A DNA stretch of 64,000 bases from JAYTQG01 sp043746815 (GTDB taxonomy: Bacteria; Actinomycetota; Thermoleophilia; Miltoncostaeales; Miltoncostaeaceae): positions 8,205 through 72,204 of the forward strand of contig JAYTQG010000181.1 of assembly GCA_043746815.1 (NCBI GenBank), read 5' to 3'. This document shows, piece after piece, positions 32,833 to 41,755 of this stretch; the first letter of the stretch is position 1, and every line of letters starts with the position of its first letter. The notes under the pieces are model-generated. The model was not told the origin of the DNA, searched no databases, and saw nothing but the letters and a program-made list of their open reading frames with translations. The position numbers and the translations under genes were made by a program.

Positions 32833-33494
32833 AGATCGACATCTTCACGCTGTTTCCACAGTGGTTTGCGTGGATGTCGGAGGCGCGACACCTCACAAAC
32901 GCCTCGGAGCACGGAGAGTTCCTCGTCGAGGCGATCGACATGCGCGTGACGACACCGCTGACCTGCGGGCAGGTTGACGATGCACCCTACGGCGGTGGTC
33001 CCGGGATGGTCATCCGGGTGGACGTGGTCGCGGCCGCCTTTGAGGCTCGCTACGGGGTGGCCGCCGAGCGTGTCCGCGATACCCGTCGCGTCGTTGTCTT
33101 GACCCCTCGCGGTCGTCCGTTCACCGACGCTCTTGCGCGAGAGCTGGCTGAGATCCCGGCCCTGACGCTCCTCTGCGGACGCTACGAGGGATTCGACGAG
33201 CGCGTCCACACCGAACTCGCCAACGACGAAATCTCGCTTGGTTCCTTCGTGCTTGCGGGTGGTGAGATTCCTGCAATGGCAATTGTCGACGCCACCGCTC
33301 GCCGACTTCCCGGAGCCCTCGGCAACGTGGAGAGCCTCGACGCGGAGTCGTTTTCGCCGTCACTCGGCGGGCGGACCGAATACCCCCACTTCACGCGCCC
33401 GCAGGAGTTCCGTGGCTGGGAGGTGCCAGCCATCTTGCGGTCCGGCAATCACGGCGCGGTCGCGAAGTGGCGCGAGGAGCAGCTCGGGAGCTGA
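32829..33494 (+). CDS. trmD: tRNA (guanine-37-N1) methyltransferase
   Basis: A 221-residue SPOUT-family enzyme making m1G37, which prevents frameshifting. Motifs: MKIDIFTLFPQWF, VDDAPYGGGPGMV, LLCGRYEGFDERV and the knot sequence ISLGSFVLAGGE (usually IGDYVLTGGE). It overlaps rimM by ATGA. This region also holds a tRNA-Pro(GGG) gene, a typical TrmD substrate class. Confidence 0.96.
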   Translation: MKIDIFTLFPQWFAWMSEARHLTNASEHGEFLVEAIDMRVTTPLTCGQVDDAPYGGGPGMVIRVDVVAAAFEARYGVAAERVRDTRRVVVLTPRGRPFTDALARELAEIPALTLLCGRYEGFDERVHTELANDEISLGSFVLAGGEIPAMAIVDATARRLPGALGNVESLDAESFSPSLGGRTEYPHFTRPQEFRGWEVPAILRSGNHGAVAKWREEQLGS

Positions 33495-33562
33495 CTTTGC
33501 TAGTGTTCGCCGCTGGTAATGGCAGCGCCCCGGGCGCATCGCCCGACGAGGAGACCCGACGC

Positions 33563-33907
33563 ATGACGGTGATTCAAGACCTTGAGCGCATGCAGCTGCG
33601 CCAAGACATTCCTGCCTTCGGCCCAGGGGATACGGTCAAGGTCCACTTCCGTGTTATTGAGGGCACGCGCTCGCGTGTCCAGGTCTTTGAGGGCACAGTC
33701 ATCAAGCGGCAGGGATCAACCTCCCGCGAGACGTTTACGGTGCGCAAGCAGAGCTTCGGCGTCGGTGTCGAGCGTACGTTCCCCGTCCACTCGCCCAAGA
33801 TCGAGAAAATTGAGCGGGTCTTCGAGGGTGACGTCCGTCGCGCCAAGCTGTACTACCTGCGCGGCAAGGTCGGGAAGAAGGCGCGTATTCGAGAGAAGCA
33901 GCGGTAG
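33563..33907 (+). CDS. rplS: Ribosomal protein bL19
   Basis: ATG 33563 with SD GAGGAG gives 114 residues. Conserved FGPGDTVKVHFRVIEG, FEGTVIKRQG, FGVGVERTFPVHSP and the C-terminal RRAKLYYLRGKVGKKARI. A hairpin followed by five T residues sits just after the stop, so the ribosomal-protein transcript probably ends here. Confidence 0.97.
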   Translation: MTVIQDLERMQLRQDIPAFGPGDTVKVHFRVIEGTRSRVQVFEGTVIKRQGSTSRETFTVRKQSFGVGVERTFPVHSPKIEKIERVFEGDVRRAKLYYLRGKVGKKARIREKQR

Positions 33908-33916
33908 CCAAGCGCG

Positions 33917-33942
33917 GCGCCCCACCATCGCGGGCGCTTTTT
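33917..33942 (+). terminator. Intrinsic terminator after rplS
   Basis: GCGCCC (33917-33922), a nine-base loop and GGGCGC (33932-33937), followed by TTTTT. It lies ten bases after the rplS stop and overlaps the frame that should encode the N-terminus of rnhB. Confidence 0.7.
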
Positions 33943-34578
33943 CGCTTTGACCGCGCCCTCGGCGTCCAGCGTGTCGCCGGGGCTGATGAAGCTGGTCGCG
34001 GTGCCCTGGCCGGGCCGTTGGTTGTCGCGGCGGTGTGTCTCGACGTCACTCGCATTTCGCCAAGGACACGGCGGGCCCTGTCCGGGTTGAACGACTCAAA
34101 GCTCGTCCGGCCCTCCACTCGTGATGATCTCGCTCGGGTGCTGTGGCGCGATGCGGACCGCATCGTCGTGCGTGTCGCGTCCAGCCGCGCGATCGATCTG
34201 GATGGACTGCACCGGACAAACCTGCGCCTCTTGCGCGAATCGCTCGCCGCGCTTGACGACCGGGCGGATGCGCTCTTGGTTGATGGTTTCTCACTCGGCT
34301 CAGATGCCCCTGCGCACCATGCCCTCGTCCGGGGCGATGGCCTCAGCGCGTCGGTGGCGGCTGCGTCGATCATCGCGAAGACCGTGCGCGATCGCCTCAT
34401 GCGCGGACCCGCCGCGGAGAGGTACCCGGAGTACGGCTTTGACCGCCACGTTGGCTACGCGACTTCGGACCATATGGCCCGCATTGAGGCCCACGGCCCC
34501 TGTCCGATTCACCGCCAGTCATTCCGATGGGGACCCCGTTTCATCGACCAGTCCGAGACCTCGCCGCCGCCAGGATAG
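33940..34578 (+). CDS. rnhB: Ribonuclease HII (5' end unresolved)
   Basis: Removes RNA from RNA-DNA hybrids and misincorporated ribonucleotides. Motifs: VAGADEAGRGALAGP with the first catalytic Asp-Glu, LNDSKLV, LLVDGF, SVAAASIIAKTVRDRLM and YGFDRHVGYAT. The first ATG/GTG/TTG in frame (TTG 34018) lies after the catalytic DEAGRG, so it cannot be the true start. Similarity begins at FRFDRALGV (33940 on). The frame is open to a stop at 33829 with no ATG, GTG, TTG or CTG before the conserved part. A terminator hairpin covers the expected start. Either a rare start codon, a frameshift or a sequence error is involved. The 3' end overlaps yraN by 70 bases. Confidence 0.85.
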   Translation, partial: FRFDRALGVQRVAGADEAGRGALAGPLVVAAVCLDVTRISPRTRRALSGLNDSKLVRPSTRDDLARVLWRDADRIVVRVASSRAIDLDGLHRTNLRLLRESLAALDDRADALLVDGFSLGSDAPAHHALVRGDGLSASVAAASIIAKTVRDRLMRGPAAERYPEYGFDRHVGYATSDHMARIEAHGPCPIHRQSFRWGPRFIDQSETSPPPG

Positions 34579-34910
34579 TGACGGACCCGAAGCCATCCGG
34601 TACGTGGCTCGACGGTGATGAGGTCCAAACGCTGAACGTGTCCAAGGAGCTCGGGGCGCCCGGTGACGAATCCTCCGGCGGCGCGGCTGGTGCGCCCGGC
34701 CTGGACGGCGCCGAGCACCAGGTCGAGGTCCTTGGCTGCGCGGCGCGCCTTGACCTCGCAAAAGGCGATCGTCCCTCGACGGGTAGCGACGAGGTCCAAC
34801 TCGCCGCTTGCCGTCCGCACGTTGCGTGCGAGAACGCGCCAGCCTCGCCGCATGAGGTAGCGCGCGGCGGCCCGTTCGGCGCGCCGTCCAAGATTATGTG
34901 CGTGTTCCAT
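34509..34910 (-). CDS. UPF0102 (YraN-like) nuclease-fold protein
   Basis: 133 residues. The fold has the restriction-endonuclease-like core: GRRAERAAARYLMRRGW, ARNVRTASGELDLVA and the acidic/Lys motif IAFCEVKAR. The family is found beside rnhB in most bacteria; a Holliday-junction-resolvase-like role has been proposed but is unproven. Convergent with rnhB. The C-terminal 20 residues (KRGPHRND) run antisense to rnhB's end. Confidence 0.88.
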   Translation of the reverse strand: MEHAHNLGRRAERAAARYLMRRGWRVLARNVRTASGELDLVATRRGTIAFCEVKARRAAKDLDLVLGAVQAGRTSRAAGGFVTGRPELLGHVQRLDLITVEPRTGWLRVRHYPGGGEVSDWSMKRGPHRNDWR

Positions 34911-34958
34911 GTCCGAACCATGCTGTTCGAGCTGTCACACGAGTGCGCCGGGGGTGGG

Positions 34959-35282
34959 TCAGCCGTGTGCCGGGTAGCTGATGACCTCGATGTGGTGTCC
35001 ACCGGGAGAGTCCAGGTAGATGCTCTGGGTCCCGTCGCGGTGCGGTGATATCGGAGCGCCTTCTCGAGTCGCGATCTCCTCGAGGGCGTCCTCGCTGACA
35101 CGCCAGGCGATGTGATTGGGATGCTGTTCGGCGAGGACGAAGGCGATCTTTGCCCCGCCAGCGTTGATCAGTCCCCACGAGGGGTCGCGATGGAGGACCT
35201 CAGTGCCGGGGATAGTCGCGAGATACCATTCAATGGCCTCGCCGATGTCCGGCACTTGAAGCGCGAGGTGATCGAACTGCAT
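34959..35282 (-). CDS. VOC (glyoxalase-like) family protein
   Basis: A 107-residue single VOC module pair. Metal-ligand candidates are His in FDHLALQV, His in PNHIAWRV and Glu in HHIEVISY. The layout matches glyoxalase/bleomycin-resistance/dioxygenase-fold proteins; substrate unknown. A GGAG element precedes the ATG. It is divergent from comM. Confidence 0.8.
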   Translation of the reverse strand: MQFDHLALQVPDIGEAIEWYLATIPGTEVLHRDPSWGLINAGGAKIAFVLAEQHPNHIAWRVSEDALEEIATREGAPISPHRDGTQSIYLDSPGGHHIEVISYPAHG

Positions 35283-35366
35283 GTGGACTCCATGTGGTTG
35301 GGCTGACCCAAATGTGGCACATGCTGGATCGATTCGCGTGACACCTCACCGACCAAGATTTCCGAC

Positions 35367-36899
35367 GTGGTCTCCCGACTCGTCAGCCCCGCCCTCATCG
35401 CCCTTGATTCATTCACCGTCGCGGTTGAGGTGGACATGCATGCGTCGCGCCAGTCGGCGTTCGCGATTGTGGGTCTGCCCGACGCCGCGGTACAGGAGTC
35501 ACGTGAGCGAGTGCGCGCGGGGCTGACGAATCAGGGCTTCAGAGTTCCCGAAGGAAAGATCGTGGCGAACCTGGCTCCCGCTGATCTTCGCAAGTCCGGC
35601 CCACAGTACGACCTCCCGATCGCGCTCGCCCTGATCGGCGTTGGTGGATCCCTTTCGGCCGCGTCGCTGGCGGGTGTCGGGGCCGCAGGCGAGCTGGGGC
35701 TCGATGGCAGCGTTCGGCCAATTGCCGGTGCGCTCTCCATGGCCGAGCACGCTGCGCGGGCAGGGTGGAAGCGCCTCGTGGTGCCTGTTGACAACGCTGC
35801 CGAGGCGGGCCTGATCGCGGGGATCGAGATCATCGGCGTTCGGTCGCTGCGACACGCGGTGAACATCCTGGAAGGTCATGAGGAGGCTCCGGACCACACC
35901 GCAGACATCAACCGGTTGCTCCTGGAAGGAACGCAGGCGCGGTATCCGGATCTAGCCGAGATTCGCGGCCAGGGGGCGGCGCGTCGGGCGCTTGAGGTGG
36001 CTGCCGCTGGAATGCACTCGATTCTCATGCTCGGGCCACCCGGTGGGGGAAAGACGATGCTGGCTCGCCGCCTTCCGGGGCTCCTTCCCGCCCTGACGAC
36101 CGACGAGGCCATCGCCGTCACCCGCATCCATTCGGCGGCTGGACTGATGGCACCAGGCCAAGCGCTCGTGGCGGCCCGCCCGTTCCGGGCACCGCACCAC
36201 ACGATCTCCGCTCCGGGGCTTGTTGGTGGGGGACGCACCCCACGTCCTGGTGAGGTGAGTCTGGGACACCTCGGTGTCCTCTTTCTCGACGAAGTCTGTG
36301 CCTTCGCGCCGAGTGTCCTGGACACGCTCCGTCAGCCCCTCGAGGAGGGCGTCGTCGAGGTCACCAGGTCGATGCACACGGCGCGCTTTCCAGCCAGAAC
36401 GCTTCTGGTGGCGGCGGGCAACCCTTGCCCCTGCGGACATGCGGGCGACGCTGCGGTCTTGTGCACCTGCACGCCCATGAATGCCGAGCGCTATCGGTCG
36501 CGACTGTCTGGACCGGTTCTCGACCGGATTGACCTCTGGGTCAACGTTCCCCGGCTGACGCGCAGCGAGCTCACCGAGGCACAGGCGGGAGAGTCCACGG
36601 CGACCGTCCTCGCTCGCGTCGCGGCCGCGCGGGCACATCAACACGCGCGCGGGCAGACAGTGGCAAACGCTGAACTCACATCAGATGACGCGGGTCGCTA
36701 CGCCGATATGGATGCTGCCGGGCGAGCACTCCTTGATCGTGCCATTGACTCGCTGGCCTTGACCGCCAGAGGACTTCACCGGAGCATCCGCGTCTCCCGG
36801 ACCATCGCTGACCTTGCCGGGGCCGAGCGTGTCGAGCGCGCTCACCTGGCCGAGGCCCTCGGCTACCGGAGTCCGTCAGGAAGCGGGTGGCCGAAATGA
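35367..36899 (+). CDS. comM: Mg-chelatase-like AAA+ protein (ComM/YifB)
   Basis: 510 residues. The N-terminal Lon-like fold (1-200) has FAIVGLPDAAVQESRERV. The AAA+ module has Walker A LGPPGGGKTMLARRLPGLLP, Walker B VLFLDEV and a Mg-chelatase insert with PHHTISAPGLVGGG. A Cys set (PCPCGHAGD ... CTCT) is present. ComM is a branch-migration helicase that promotes integration of transformed DNA. It overlaps dprA, another transformation gene, by four bases. GTG 35367. Confidence 0.94.
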   Translation: MVSRLVSPALIALDSFTVAVEVDMHASRQSAFAIVGLPDAAVQESRERVRAGLTNQGFRVPEGKIVANLAPADLRKSGPQYDLPIALALIGVGGSLSAASLAGVGAAGELGLDGSVRPIAGALSMAEHAARAGWKRLVVPVDNAAEAGLIAGIEIIGVRSLRHAVNILEGHEEAPDHTADINRLLLEGTQARYPDLAEIRGQGAARRALEVAAAGMHSILMLGPPGGGKTMLARRLPGLLPALTTDEAIAVTRIHSAAGLMAPGQALVAARPFRAPHHTISAPGLVGGGRTPRPGEVSLGHLGVLFLDEVCAFAPSVLDTLRQPLEEGVVEVTRSMHTARFPARTLLVAAGNPCPCGHAGDAAVLCTCTPMNAERYRSRLSGPVLDRIDLWVNVPRLTRSELTEAQAGESTATVLARVAAARAHQHARGQTVANAELTSDDAGRYADMDAAGRALLDRAIDSLALTARGLHRSIRVSRTIADLAGAERVERAHLAEALGYRSPSGSGWPK

Positions 36900-37987
36900 G
36901 TGACCTCCCCGCCGGACTGCTCCTCGCCAAGCTCGCGTCAGAACTGGGTCGCGACCTGGGGCGTGCCGCGCGAATGGCTGGCGGACCGGCCCGCCTTGCG
37001 CGCCTGTCGTCGTCCGCCGTCAGCAGCCGCCTCGGACTTGATGCCGATGGACGGAGCACGCTTGCGGCGGTCTGGAATGTGGAGACGAGGAGCGCGCTTC
37101 CCGCCCAGATCGAACGACTTGGTGTCGGCTACATCGACGCTGGGGCCGCTGGCTACCCGGCAGCCCTCGGTGCGCTGTTCGATCCGCCATTCGGCCTCTT
37201 CACGCGAGGGGATTGGGTCCGCGCATTCGTAGCTCTTGCCGAGCGTCCCGTCGTGGCCATCGTTGGGAGTCGCGTCGCGAGCGAGGCGGGTACCCAGTTC
37301 GCCAGCCGCCTGGCAGCGGACCTTGCGGCGGCGGGTGCCGTCGTCGTCAGTGGCCTTGCTCGCGGTATTGACGCCTCCGCCCACGAGGGAGCCATGGCGG
37401 CCGGGGGCATCACCATCGGCGTCGCGGGATGTGGAGTGGACGTTCCGTATCCGGCCGCACACCGGGACCTCTATCGCCGGGTCGCAGACTCCGGCGCCGT
37501 CGTGTCCGAATACTGGCCAGGGACACGACCGGCGCCCTGGCGCTTCCCGGCGCGAAACCGGATCGTTGCTGGCCTCGCCGACGCGGTTGTCGTCGTGGAG
37601 GCAACGGCGCGGTCAGGCGCACTGATCACGGCCGACTTCGCGCTCGAGTATGGGCGCCCGGTCCTCGCCGTCCCGGGGATGCCCGGCTCGCCGCGTTCTC
37701 AGGGTTGCCACGCCCTGATTCGGGCCGGAGCTGGGCTGTGTGAGGGAATCACCGACCTCCGCGAGGAACTCCCGAACGCGGCGTGGACCGCGGTCTCAGA
37801 GCGGGATGGGCCGGTGGATGCCAATGCGCGAGCGGTGCTCACCCTGCTTGCGAATGAGCCAATGACACCGGATCAGGCCGCGAGCCGTCTCGGAATCGGT
37901 GTTCCCGAGATCGCGGGGATCGTCGCGCTGCTGCAACTCGACGGATTTGTCACAGAGCTTGGCGGCCGATTTCAGGTCGTTCCGTGA
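36896..37987 (+). CDS. dprA: DNA-processing protein DprA
   Basis: About 363 residues. The Rossmann-like DprA domain (about 110-300) has VVAIVGSRVAS, VVSGLARGIDASAH, GVAGCGVDVPYPAAH, FPARNRIVAGLADAVVVVEA and SGALITADFALEYGRPV. A C-terminal winged helix (about 310-363) follows. DprA loads RecA on incoming single-stranded DNA. ATG 36896 overlaps the comM stop; GTG 36887 is an alternative. It suggests that natural transformation genes are retained, though no uptake genes are in view. Confidence 0.95.
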   Translation: MSDLPAGLLLAKLASELGRDLGRAARMAGGPARLARLSSSAVSSRLGLDADGRSTLAAVWNVETRSALPAQIERLGVGYIDAGAAGYPAALGALFDPPFGLFTRGDWVRAFVALAERPVVAIVGSRVASEAGTQFASRLAADLAAAGAVVVSGLARGIDASAHEGAMAAGGITIGVAGCGVDVPYPAAHRDLYRRVADSGAVVSEYWPGTRPAPWRFPARNRIVAGLADAVVVVEATARSGALITADFALEYGRPVLAVPGMPGSPRSQGCHALIRAGAGLCEGITDLREELPNAAWTAVSERDGPVDANARAVLTLLANEPMTPDQAASRLGIGVPEIAGIVALLQLDGFVTELGGRFQVVP

Positions 37988-37995
37988 CCCGTCGA

Positions 37996-40110
37996 CTAGC
38001 CCTTGCGCGCAGCGACCTTGGACCGCTTGACGGGTGCGGCGTACGCGGCGGTCAGATCAGCGGCGGCGCTCGCAACTGTCGCGCGCAGCTCCGCTGGTTC
38101 GACAAGTACCGCTTCGCCTTGGTACTTCAAAATTTCCTTGACGATCCAGGCCTCAGAGACGTAGCGGATGTCGACCAACGCGGAACCGTCAGCTCCGGTC
38201 GCCCGAACCTGATGCTCCTCCAACAGCCACCGGGCGACGAGCGGGCTGCACCACACGGTGGCACTGGATGCCACGGCATCGTCGCCGGGGTCGCCAGCCG
38301 CCCAGGGGGTCCCGGTCCCAGCGGCAAACTCGGGTCGACGGGCGAAGTTCTCGTCCAGAACCTTTGCGCTGCGAATTCGGTCCAGGCGGAACGTCCGTCG
38401 GTCCTCAGCGGTCCGGCAGTAGGCGATCAGGTACCAGGCGTCGCGCGCATTCATCAGGAGGTGCGGTTCCACCGCGCGGCTGGTCAGTGCGCTTCGCGAC
38501 TCGGTCCAGTACTCGATCTCCACCGGGCGATCCTCGCGAATTGCCCGGTTCAAGGCGGCGGCAACCTCGGCGTCCGCAGTTGCGATGCGCCCATTCTCGA
38601 CGGTACGACGGGGGTCGTCACCGATTGCGGCTTCGATCTTCGCGCGCACCGATGTCAGTGCATCGTGCGTCGGGAGCGGCAGACGGTCGCCGATGAAGTC
38701 GAGTGCCCACAAAAGCGCCTTTGCCTCAAGGGGAGACAGACGCGCCGGGCGGGCGAACTGATCGCCGTAGCGTTCCTTCGTCACCTCCACACGGTCGCCA
38801 TCCACTTGGGCATAGAGGGCGTAGCAGCCGCCGCCAAAGTTGATCAGGTTGAGAAGGTTCAGGTCCTCCTCAAGAACCTCCTGCGAAATGTTCAGCGAGT
38901 CGCGCAGCTGCGCGCATTCCACGTGGGTTGCGCGTTGGCGTCCGCACGTTGCAAGCAGGCTCGTCATCAACGCAAGCAGACGACTGAATCGCTCGGCAGG
39001 TACGACACCCTCCGGCGGCGGAACGTCCGCTTCACGTTTTCGGGGCTCGGCGGGGGGAGCCAGCTTCGTCGTCTGGGCGGTCAGGTGGTCCGATGGTCCG
39101 ACGTGGCGCTCGTGAAGGTGATTCAACGCCGACAGGACGGAGTCCCTGAGGTCACCAGGACCCTCGATAATCACGTCCGGGGCGAGTCCGAGCGCCCAAC
39201 TGACGAGGTCCCACGACGCGGCGAACGGCGTCTCATAGGTCCCCGAACCGTCCTTCGCGAGCGTGGTCTCGCCGTACTGACCGAACATCCGGTCAACCCA
39301 CCAGGCCACCTTCGGGGTGAGACGCATGGTGGCCAGCCCCGCCTGGTCAGCGAGCTGCCATGGGGCACGGTCGCGGTAGCGCGAGAGGTCCAGGTCCCGG
39401 GGGGCGGGGAAGTCGTGCTCCGCGCGCGTCTTGAAGACGATGCGTCCCTCGATTCGCGACAGGCGAAAACAGCGGATCGCCTCACGCTCGTGCGCATAGC
39501 CGACCAGGTACCAGTTCCCTCCGAGGTACAGAAGGCTGTACGGATCCACGAGACGCTCGCCTCGTTCGTCGCGGCCGATCGTGTAGTAGCCAAACCGGAT
39601 CGTCTTACGGCGACTGATCGCCGTCTCGATCTTCGAGAGATGGCCAGCGACCTCGGCGGAGTACTTCCCGCCGAGCAAGTTCACGGAAACCGTACGGGCT
39701 GCCTGGTCGTCCAACGGGCTCGGTCGACCCAGGGTCAGGTGCTGCAGGGCGAGGCGCAATGGCTCGGCGTACGCGAATTGGCCCTCAAGCAGGTACAAAC
39801 AGGTTTGGAGTGCCGAGGTCTCGGCGTCGGTGAAGTCGATGTCACCGAGGTAGTAGTCAGACGTCATGAGCGTGTAGAGATCGCCCTGGAAGGGATCATC
39901 GTCGGCGCGATGCACGGTCAGTCGAATGCCGAGCGCATCCAGTTCGCCACGGTCGGAGTAGAAGCGACGCAGGAAGGACTGGTCGCTCATTCCGCCATAA
40001 CCCTCCACCGATTCGTGAATCTCCGCGGCCGTGGCAGGACGGCCCTGAGCCATCAGGAATGCCACCAGCGAGAGTTGGCGGACGAGCTTGTCATCGTCAC
40101 GCATTGCCAC
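37996..40110 (-). CDS. pafBC: Fused PafB-PafC WYL-domain regulator
   Basis: About 704 residues from GTG 40110, which has SD GGAGG seven bases before it. The chain has two successive HTH-WYL halves. The first (about 1-340) has RQLSLVAFLMAQGRPATAAEI and WYLVGYAHEREAIRCFRLSRI. The second (about 370-700) has RLLALMTSLLA, WYLIAYCRTAEDRRTFRLDRI and a WCX-like tail. PafBC activates the mycobacterial DNA-damage response with single-stranded DNA as signal and is two proteins in most Actinobacteria, naturally fused in some. The longer upstream frame overlaps the nuclease gene and is not needed. Confidence 0.9.
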   Translation of the reverse strand: MAMRDDDKLVRQLSLVAFLMAQGRPATAAEIHESVEGYGGMSDQSFLRRFYSDRGELDALGIRLTVHRADDDPFQGDLYTLMTSDYYLGDIDFTDAETSALQTCLYLLEGQFAYAEPLRLALQHLTLGRPSPLDDQAARTVSVNLLGGKYSAEVAGHLSKIETAISRRKTIRFGYYTIGRDERGERLVDPYSLLYLGGNWYLVGYAHEREAIRCFRLSRIEGRIVFKTRAEHDFPAPRDLDLSRYRDRAPWQLADQAGLATMRLTPKVAWWVDRMFGQYGETTLAKDGSGTYETPFAASWDLVSWALGLAPDVIIEGPGDLRDSVLSALNHLHERHVGPSDHLTAQTTKLAPPAEPRKREADVPPPEGVVPAERFSRLLALMTSLLATCGRQRATHVECAQLRDSLNISQEVLEEDLNLLNLINFGGGCYALYAQVDGDRVEVTKERYGDQFARPARLSPLEAKALLWALDFIGDRLPLPTHDALTSVRAKIEAAIGDDPRRTVENGRIATADAEVAAALNRAIREDRPVEIEYWTESRSALTSRAVEPHLLMNARDAWYLIAYCRTAEDRRTFRLDRIRSAKVLDENFARRPEFAAGTGTPWAAGDPGDDAVASSATVWCSPLVARWLLEEHQVRATGADGSALVDIRYVSEAWIVKEILKYQGEAVLVEPAELRATVASAAADLTAAYAAPVKRSKVAARKG

Positions 40111-40149
40111 GAAGGCGCCTCCAGAACGGCGTCGGAGAAACGGTCGTAA

Positions 40150-40743
40150 ATGATACGACAGGTACGAGGCTTGCCGCGGCCCATTATCGCGCTGATCGCC
40201 TCGGTTGGGCTGGCAGCCCTTGGGTTTGCGGTCGCGCGGCACCGCTCGCTGAGTCCACGGGAGGCGACGCTGAGTGGCCGGGTTCATTGGGTTGTGGACG
40301 GCGATACGATCATCGTCGACGGTGTCGGAACCGTCCGCTACCTCGGAATCGACACCCCCGAACTGCACCACCCGAGAAAGCCGTTGCAACGCTACGCGCG
40401 GGAGGCGCGCCGCGCAAACCTTCGCCTGGTTGGCGGCAGGACGGTCTCACTCGTGACCGATCGGGAGCGGCGCGACAAGTACGGGCGCCTCTTGGCCTAC
40501 GTTTATGTTGACGGCGACATGGCGAACGCAGCGCTGGTTTGCGAGGGGATGGCGCGCACGCTCCCGTTCTGGCCGAACTTCAGGTTCGCCAACATGTTCG
40601 AACGGATGCGGGCGGATGCCGAACGCAGACGCATCGGGCTGTGGAGCAGTGCCCAGGGGGGACTGCCCTGGGGAGATCCGTTGCCATCCGTCCTACACGC
40701 CGCCGGTCCGGGCCCGATCTGCCAGCGTCGCGCCCTTCGCTGA
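40150..40743 (+). CDS. Thermonuclease (SNase-like), probably exported or membrane-anchored
   Basis: 197 residues. An N-terminal basic and hydrophobic helix (about 9-30) is a signal peptide or anchor. The SNase fold follows: VVDGDTIIVDG (calcium-site Asp), VRYLGIDTPE (Arg and Glu of the active site) and DKYGRLLAYVY (second Arg). Staphylococcal-type nucleases cut DNA and RNA with calcium. It is divergent from pafBC and its last 51 bases overlap the convergent UbiA gene. Confidence 0.88.
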   Translation: MIRQVRGLPRPIIALIASVGLAALGFAVARHRSLSPREATLSGRVHWVVDGDTIIVDGVGTVRYLGIDTPELHHPRKPLQRYAREARRANLRLVGGRTVSLVTDRERRDKYGRLLAYVYVDGDMANAALVCEGMARTLPFWPNFRFANMFERMRADAERRRIGLWSSAQGGLPWGDPLPSVLHAAGPGPICQRRALR

Positions 40744-41703
40744 CAGGTGAGCTTCGAGCGGAAATAGGATCAGGGGGGCGGTGGCGGCCCAGGCGAGACG
40801 GGGTTGAAGGAGCGTTGCGGCGGCGAGACCTCCAACGATCACGCTGACGATGATCAAGCGTTCTGATGCCGTCACGGAGGTGGGGTCGCCCGGAACTGTC
40901 CTGGCAGCTTGAACGGCGGCCACCATGGGCCCCACCGCCGCTGCGATCGCCGCCCAACCGAGCGGCTGGATCAGCGCCAGTGCAAGCACGGCTCCCAGCA
41001 CGCCCCAGCCAGATCCGTATTTCAAGCCGCGCGCGCCGAACTTCACCGCGCTGGTGCGCTTGCGGGGGATGGCGCTCTCATCGGCTGGCCGGTCGAGGTC
41101 GTGGTGCACCATCAACATGGCGACGCACGCAGCACCATGGCTGAGGCCGAGGGCGACGACGGTGAGGCCGACGGTGCCCCGCTGCACGAAATACGCACCG
41201 ACCGTGCAGAGTGAGCAGCACGCGAATGCCGTTGCCTCGCCCGCAAATGGGCGATACGCAGCGCGAACCGGCGGCAGACTGTAGGCCAGTGCACCAAGGA
41301 GTCCGATGAATCCAACTGCGATCAGAAGCCAGCCGCGCGTCCACGCCACCGCGATTCCGAGGCCCATCGCGGCGACGGCGCCAAAGGCGCCAAATATTGC
41401 GAGGTCACGAACGGAGAGGAGGCCCCAGCCCACCACCTTGCTCCCACCCGAGAGTGTTCGCTCGGCCGGGTGCTGATCGGTGCCGGAGTGCCAGTCCACA
41501 ACGTCGTTCGCGCTATGTGCCACGACCCCTTGCAGGAGGACGCCGATGGCGATTGACGCCACAAGTGGCCAGACGGCGAGCCGGTGATCTGCCCGGGCGG
41601 CCACCGCCGTGCCCAGCAGCACGCCGGTGAACGACCACATCAGCACCGGAATGGCTCGGACCTCGAGGTAGAGACCCAACAACCGTCGCCGCCAGGTTGA
41701 CAC
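40693..41703 (-). CDS. UbiA-family prenyltransferase (MenA/MqnP-like)
   Basis: GTG 41703 (GTG 41712 also possible) gives about 336 residues with eight or nine membrane helices. The first Asp motif is SANDVVDWHSGTD and the second HHDLDRPADE, which bind the magnesium-diphosphate of the prenyl donor. ERTLSGGSKVV resembles the MenA branch that prenylates naphthoate for menaquinone. Since mqnE lies 4 kb away, a menaquinone role through the futalosine route is plausible, but substrate is not certain. Confidence 0.82.
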   Translation of the reverse strand: MSTWRRRLLGLYLEVRAIPVLMWSFTGVLLGTAVAARADHRLAVWPLVASIAIGVLLQGVVAHSANDVVDWHSGTDQHPAERTLSGGSKVVGWGLLSVRDLAIFGAFGAVAAMGLGIAVAWTRGWLLIAVGFIGLLGALAYSLPPVRAAYRPFAGEATAFACCSLCTVGAYFVQRGTVGLTVVALGLSHGAACVAMLMVHHDLDRPADESAIPRKRTSAVKFGARGLKYGSGWGVLGAVLALALIQPLGWAAIAAAVGPMVAAVQAARTVPGDPTSVTASERLIIVSVIVGGLAAATLLQPRLAWAATAPLILFPLEAHLSAKGATLADRARTGGV

Positions 41704-41742
41704 CCCGGTCACCGGACGCACGGGGCACCCGGAGGGTGCTGG

Positions 41743-41748
41743 TACCCT
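41743..41748 (+). promoter_or_regulatory. -10 box of a predicted leaderless transcript
   Basis: TACCCT, seven bases, then ATG 41756. Confidence 0.45.
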
Positions 41749-41755
41749 TCGACAG

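Noticed and set aside
37984..40149. 721-codon plus-strand open frame opposite pafBC
   Set aside because: No recognisable domain; the minus strand has two clear HTH-WYL units and an SD.
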